In this document: in pieces, positions 57,171 through 64,000 of the stretch
How the letters are laid out: each line of letters starts with the position of its first letter
Position numbering within the stretch: position 1 is the stretch's first letter
Source of the DNA: Rhinopithecus roxellana
Taxonomy: Eukaryota; Chordata; Mammalia; Primates; Cercopithecidae
Direction: 5' to 3'
Length of the DNA stretch: 64,000 nt
Assembly (NCBI RefSeq): GCF_007565055.1
Contig: NC_044559.1
Coordinates: 38,241,546-38,305,545 of the forward strand
Notes under the pieces: generated by a model
Seen by the model: only the letters and a program-made list of their open reading frames with translations
What the model was told of the DNA's origin: nothing
The model's database searches: none
Made by a program: the position numbers and the translations under genes

Positions 57171-60100
57171 CATCTGTTGTTTTTAAATATTTGATAAGTT
57201 CTCACACCAAACCTTGAAAATACAGAGTAACAATTCTTGGGTTCATTTAGCTGCTAATAGGATGCACATTCTTCCTGTTTCATTTGTTATTCAGATACTA
57301 TATTTCTACTGAAAATATATGACCAGATAGGTAGCAAAAAACCTTTGATTTGGGTGTGTGTAGTGATCACCTGGCCAATAGCACACTTTCCAACAAAGCC
57401 TGAGGATGCTGGGTTGACCTGATTCCCATGTTGGAGCCTCTTACCTCTCATTTTATAATTCTGGCTGAACTATTCATTTCATGAGTGCAGTTGTGTGCAG
57501 GTGGTAGCAGAAATTATACTAGTGATGCTTGGTCATCATTTGGTCTAAGAAGCAAATTTTAGGTGTATATGTACATACGAGGAATGTTCCAGGCAAATGA
57601 ACAATGGGACAACACGTTCAGATTTCTCTCTTCCTTCAGTCAGGTAACGATGTGGCATTGTGGTCTTGCTTAGCATAAGGTTTAAATAATAGTTGCATCT
57701 TCAGAACCGAAAGATATTCCACACCAAACGACTGGCTTGGGAAAGAGTTAACTTCATTGCTGGGGACCGTTTCCCTTGGCTTCCTCCTTAGCTTGTCATT
57801 GTCTCGGTGGTCTGCTTTTTATCAAGCCAGCGTCAGTGGCTTAATTTATTTCCATAGTTACTTAGTATATTTGAAAGCAGTTCTTTCTCCTTGCAAATCT
57901 TAGCTAACATCTGAACGACAAGGAGGAAGCCACAGGGCATGAAATCTCTACGAAATCTATGGTTTTATTTTATTTTATTTTTTGCTAGCTTCAGCCAGTG
58001 GGTCTGAAGTGGGCTTTGTAGGAATAAGCAGTGACCTTTTCAGCTTCTCTATGGACAGGGAAACCAGCTGTTTCGAGAAGGGATCTCCCATCCTGGATGT
58101 GGTTAGGATGGTAGGCAAGGTTTGGTGAGTCTTTGCTTCTGAAATCAGAGGAAACTGGCTGTGGAATTAGAACATTCCTAGGAGAAGCAAAGCCTCCGTT
58201 AAGCTGTGTGTCAGAGAACAGGGCTCACGCCCAGGAAAGAGAGAAGTACGTGCCCCCTGGAACTCTCTGGTAGCTGAAAAAGACAAGCAGGACCTAAGAA
58301 TTTTGACAAGCAAAATCAAAGAATTTTGTTTTATCTACTAAATGATTGACACACCTCCTGCTATAGCCAGGCAAATTGAAAATATCAGTCCATTTACTGA
58401 CATTCTTTTACTGCACACCTTTTAGGAGTGTGTAGGGATCACTGGAAGGTAGCTGTTGTCTCTCGTTGCATCTGGTGATAGTTTGTACCCTTCGGGGCTC
58501 TGTAGTCTGTATCCTTTTTGTAATTTACCATGGTAGAGGAAACTATGGTTTTAACAATCCTGAGAAGAGAGCTTGCATTAGTCTCCATGGCAAGGATAAG
58601 CTAATTATTAACACTAGAGAAGTATTGTCCTCACTGACCATTTCGGGACAGACGGGGTTTCTGCACTGACTAAGTATATATAATTAACATAACTTTTATT
58701 GTTTTACATGTTGTTCTAGGGATTCAATATATGATTTTTAGTCTTACTCAAATTGGATTAACTGCTTTGTGATGCTCTGTAGAGGATGACCGTGGGCCAG
58801 GATGACATTTGGCTAAAGGTTTGCCGAATCAGATCTAGCTCTGCTTAGCAATACTTTAATTGAGATGGCCCTGAATTGAGACAAGGGGGCAACTCAGACA
58901 CAGATTGTGACTATTGTCAGTTGAGTTTCTGTCTGTTTAGGAGATACTGTGGGGAAGCAGAAAGGGTTTGGTCCTTCTGCCCACCGCTCAATGACTAGGG
59001 GCACTGGACGACCCTCCTTCTATGGTGGGTGCTCGAGGGGCCAGAAGAGGTTGAGGGCGGAGACCCAGGAGCTTCCCAGGGTGTCTTCTTTGCCTTGAAG
59101 CCGAGCTCTGGGGAAACATGATGCCCAGCGCTTACCACCGAGCAGCCCCTGCGGTGGCTTGGCCTGTGTTGAAAGTGCAGGCACAGGTGTGTCCGGTACC
59201 GAGAAGGCGGCAACATGAGCCTGGTTGTATCTGAAGCCATCGGCTTGCTCTGCAGCCAAGGGTGAGCCACTCTGTCTCTGAACCTTAGCTTTCTCATCTA
59301 AGGTGAGGGTTTGGACTGGCTAGCCCCTGAGTTTCCTTCTAGCTTTGATGTTTGTTTATTCCATACATGCATTGTTAAAATCCCAAAGAAAATTAGAAAG
59401 AAAAACAGTAACTGCAGTGTTTCTAAAGAAAACACAGCACCTCAGATGGTAAAAAAGAACCCTCTGTGGACACAAAGCCTGTGGTTTTCAGTGAAACTGT
59501 GCACCCTCCATCCCGCGTGCTCCCATGTACCCACCCAGGTGCACATCAGCAGGGCCCAGCACATGTTACCACACTCAAGGTGTGCCCGTAGCCTTGGATT
59601 TGGGGTAAGTAATTCACCTCCCTGAGCCTCAGTGTTGATCATCTGAAAAATGGATAAAACCAGCGACCCTCCCTTGGAATCTCAGGCCACTCACCATGCT
59701 GGTTGGTTCCCTGCTTACAGTCGTGGGAGTGTCTGAGTCTTCAGGTAGGGAGGGACCTTAGTAGCTTCCAGCCCACCCCAGCTGTGCCCCGATCAGTTAC
59801 CTGGCTGGACTGAATAGTGGGCACAGTATGGCTGGTGATTTGGGGGTCACAGACAGGGGTTGTCACATTTTATTGAGTTTTGTCCTGAAACCACCCATTG
59901 CTTCTGCCTACAGTCTGGGAAAGGGCCACAGGTGCCTTATTTGGCTTCAGGGATGTCCCTGCAGTCTGAAAGGTTCCATATTAGAGCCTTAAAAATAGCC
60001 AAAATGAAGAACTGGTGAAAGAAGAGTGAGGCCCCTAATTCCCACAACTTTGCATGTACTGGTACTTCAATGACTAGATTTTCCAAATATATGTTGAACG

Positions 60101-60861
60101 GTGGGAGAAGCCTGTGTTTATTCCAGGACAGTCAAGAAGATTGTCATATGCCTGTTCTTTCGTGGGACAAACTGTAGGTGCTGAAAATAAACTGCCTGTG
60201 TGTTCTCCTCTCTGAGCCTCCTGGACGTTTCCTGATTCAGTATCCCACAGTGCCGTGTGAGCCCCCGGTGTTGGGTTTCTTTCGTCCACATAAATAAGGG
60301 GCACAGAGAATCAGCTCTGGGTGGGCTGAGACAGGAGAAGCTGCCACCCAATGGCCATCTGAACTGCAGGTCAGAATCCTGGCATCTTCTCTGGTTTACC
60401 CAATTTGCTTGGAGCCCCACTTTGTGAATTACAAGCTTACCTCTGTTCACAGCAGGGGAATCTTTGTATGGTTTGTGGGAGGGGCCTGACTCTCTGGGAA
60501 TCTGTCATGCTTGTGAGTTACTCTCTGTATTTTTGGTATTTGGTTTCTGGATATAGGTGAAGCAGTTAAAAAATATTTGAGTATGGTCAAGAAAACTTTT
60601 GGAAAGATTCTATTTAATGCCGTTTGGGTACCAGAGGAAGTGGTAAAGTTTACAAGGAAAAGCCATGTGGGAATGGCCCAAGTGAAATTAGTCTGATGAC
60701 ATCTGATAAGTAATGACAGATGTCATGATGTCATGCCTCAGTTTCCTCATCTGTAACATAGGGAGGTGAAATAGGGCCCTTATTAAATCATGACTAAATC
60801 TGGCGGGTGTAAGTGCTGGGATAACTGAGTTTAAACTTTAAATGAAGGCGATATGATTATG
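57171..60861 (+). other. SLC18A2 intron 3, long unique stretch
   Basis: 3.7 kb with almost no recognisable repeats, the longest Alu-free run in the window's gene regions. No coding or RNA gene is recognised. Confidence 0.45.
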
Positions 60862-61168
60862 ATTTTTTTTTTTTTTTGAGACAGAATCTCACTCTTTCAC
60901 CCAGGCTGGAGTGTAGTGGTGTGATCTCAGCTCACTACGACCTCCCCTTCCTAGGTTCAAGCAATTCTCATGCCTTAGCCTCCCAAGTAGTTGGGATTGC
61001 AGGTGTGCACCACCATGTCTACTCATTTTTTTGTATTATTATTTTTTTAGTAGAGACAGGGTTTTGCCATGTTGCCTAGGCTGGTCTCGAACTCCTGAGC
61101 TCAGGTGATCCACCCACCTTGGCCTCCCAAAGTGCTAGGATTACAGGCATGAGCCATCATGCTCAGCC
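60862..61168 (-). mobile_element. Alu element
   Basis: Antisense Alu. 'gattatgattttt' before and 'gattacagttttt' after are the likely target-site duplication. Confidence 0.94.
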
Positions 61169-62282
61169 GATTACAGTTTTTTTTTTATTAAATCCTAGAA
61201 TGGAAGAACCCTTCCAGGCTGTGCCCGGAGCTCAGGAAGCTTGGCTCTTCTGTCTTCCTGGATTCATTTGATTCCTCTCCAGGTTCCTGAGGGTCCAGAG
61301 CTAGAGACAGAAGAGACTTAGAGATGTCAGGCTCTTCTGGGTTGGAGCAAACCTGCAATTGGACAAGAGCTCAGCCACTGTTGGCTTCCTCTCAAGGCAG
61401 AGGGGCTGGGAAGCTGCCTGTACCCTCATGCCCCACCCACAGAGCAAGGACCCAGCTGTCTACTTGATTCAGCAGAAACAGAGGACAAAGAAGGAAGAGA
61501 ATGAGGGAGGAGATGACATTTCTTAGGCACCTTCTATGCTCTATGCGCTGGTGTTAACAGTTTAATATCCATATCTCTTTCCGTACTCCAGTCCTGGGAG
61601 GTGGGCGGTGGTCTCTCCGAGGGGCTGAGAGGAGACCTCCCTAGATTAAGTGGCAGGGTCACATGTCCAGCCAGACATGGCATAGGGAAATGCCAGGGTC
61701 TTTCCAGCGGCCCTGTTGAGCTGCCGCCAGAGCCCTAGGTGAGCAGTGGTCTTGCGGAGCAATTTGGATTTTGAAATTTTGCTCAGAAAATGAGACTTTT
61801 GTCTTTGTAGGTTGGCCTCATGGGGTCAACAGGAAGGAAGATCTTAACATCTTGCTTCCTAATGCCTCTGAGACATACTGCAGTCTGCCAGTTGAATCAC
61901 TTGATGGCCTTTTACCCGAATCATTTGATTGCAGTGGCTCCTTTGGGAGCGCTCTAGCAAAGACTATAATTAAAGGAATCATTTTTTAAAAATGATGGAA
62001 ATAGGGGCCTTGTATTTTGGGTGTGTTCTGGGTTACTTGCCAATATTGTGTTAACATTTATTTCAGAGAAATTTCTGTTCACAGTGGCAGTCCATAAATG
62101 TATTCACGTTCTAAGACAAATACAAAAAGGTCACGTAGGAAGCACCGAGTATATGAATTTTCAGAAAAGTCCACCAAACACTTATCTGTCTGATCCCAAA
62201 GGGTAGCCAGGAGAAAATCAATATAAAGCCTTAAAAAAATAGCCTGCAGTCACCAGATTTGTGTGATGTTTGTGTTTTGCAG
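61169..62282 (+). other. SLC18A2 intron 3, 3' end, with MIR-like scrap
   Basis: 61515-61680 ('cttaggcaccttctatgctctatgcgctggtgttaac...') resembles MIR complement. The rest is unique and ends at the acceptor 'gtttgtgttttgcag'. Confidence 0.45.
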
Positions 62283-62341
62283 AATTGGCTATCCAATTCC
62301 CATATTTGCGGGATTCTGCATTATGTTTGTCTCAACAATTA
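62283..62341 (+). CDS. SLC18A2: SLC18A2 exon 4 (residues 158-178: helix 3)
   Basis: A 59-bp exon between TTTGCAG|AAT and CAATTA|GTAAGT. It completes Arg158 and encodes 'IGYPIPIFAGFCIMFVSTI' plus one base of Met178, the third membrane helix with the 'TNRIGYP' cytoplasmic MFS loop just before it. The residues are identical to human as I recall. Confidence 0.96.
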
Positions 62342-62429
62342 GTAAGTGTCTGGTGTTTTCCTTCTGAGTGTGGGTCTCATCAGGGTGGGCATGGATGCCC
62401 ATGAGCCGGGAATTAAGAATGCAACCTGG

Positions 62430-62712
62430 GGGCGGGGTGCTCATGCCTGTAATCCCAGCACTTTGGGAGGCGGAGGCGGGCGGATCACGTGAGGTCAGGA
62501 GTTAGAGACCAGCCTGGCCAACATGGCAAAACCCCGTCTGTACTAAAAATACAAAAAGTAGCTGCGTGTGGTGGCATGCACCTATAGTCCCAGCTACTGG
62601 GGAGGCTGAGGCAGGAGAATCACTTGAACCCAGAAGACGGAGGTTGTAGTGAGCCAAGACTGCACACTGTGCTGCAGCCTGGGCGACAGCAAGACTCTGT
62701 CTCAAAAAAAAG
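62430..62712 (+). mobile_element. Alu element in intron 4
   Basis: Sense Alu flanked by 'aagaatgcaacctggg' and 'aagaatacggcctggg'. It fills much of the 568-bp intron. Confidence 0.93.
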
Positions 62713-62909
62713 AATACGGCCTGGGAGGTTTGTGTACTGGCAACAATTGCAGAAAGGAATTAATAGAGAGCTTTTTATGGAACAAAAGCACAAGGTGGCT
62801 AACATGCAAATACTCCACTGGGTTAAGGGGGGCTCCTGAAATGTCCCCGTTTGGGACGGTTGCATCCCAGTAGTACTGATGTGCGGTCTTGGACCCCTTC
62901 TCTCGGCAG

Positions 62910-62993
62910 TGTTTGCCTTCTCCAGCAGCTATGCCTTCCTGCTGATTGCCAGGTCGCTGCAGGGCATCGGCTCGTCCTGCTCCTCTGTGGCTG
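62910..62993 (+). CDS. SLC18A2: SLC18A2 exon 5 (residues 178-206: helix 4)
   Basis: An 84-bp exon between CTCGGCAG|TGT and GGCTG|GTAGGT, phase 1 on both sides. It encodes 'FAFSSSYAFLLIARSLQG' followed by 'IGSSCSSVA', helix 4 and its approach to helix 5. Arg192 corresponds to human Arg189, which lies in the transport path. The Ser-rich stretches (182-184, 199-203) are conserved in VMATs. Confidence 0.96.

Positions 62994-64000
<1,007 letters not shown>

Overview
This window is primate nuclear DNA, most probably from an Old World monkey. It is dense in Alu repeats, with vertebrate-type split genes and CpG-island promoters. At least three young AluY copies (16088-16396, 30276-30580, 34611-34914) carry 'CTAGTTTTTTGT', 'CCCGTCTCGGCC' and 'AGGCTTGAGCC' variants, which I associate with cercopithecid AluY lineages. 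The two genes match human TRESK and VMAT2 closely, with scattered substitutions and small in-frame indels. The order KCNK18 then SLC18A2, same strand, about 32 kb apart, matches human 10q25.3.

Layout. 1-4948: intergenic, with Alus, an L1 fragment, an MST/THE1 LTR and an antisense RPL12 processed pseudogene. 4949-18211: the whole coding region of KCNK18 (TRESK two-pore potassium channel), three exons encoding 383 residues. Its introns hold Alus, MIR, a cluster of hAT-Charlie fragments and a long L2 with younger insertions. 18212-49790: intergenic, with a HAL1/L1 ORF1 fragment, MLT1 and MST LTRs, an isolated CpG-rich block with two CTCF-like motifs (24890-25690), an ERV1-like LTR with CCAAT boxes, a local 267-bp duplication and several tandem repeats. 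49790-64000: the CpG-island promoter and first six exons (five coding) of SLC18A2 (VMAT2). The gene runs off the right edge inside intron 6, after residue 236.

The genes are not an operon and have separate functions. TRESK is a calcineurin-regulated background potassium channel of sensory neurons. VMAT2 loads monoamines into synaptic vesicles. Every splice junction was placed from GT/AG sites, reading phase and continuity with the human proteins as I remember them. No tRNA, rRNA, CRISPR array or bacterial-type system was seen. I found no convincing unknown gene system. The items most worth checking are the intergenic CTCF-like/CpG block, the ERV1-like LTR, the local segmental duplication, and small coding differences at functional sites of TRESK and in the VMAT2 luminal loop.
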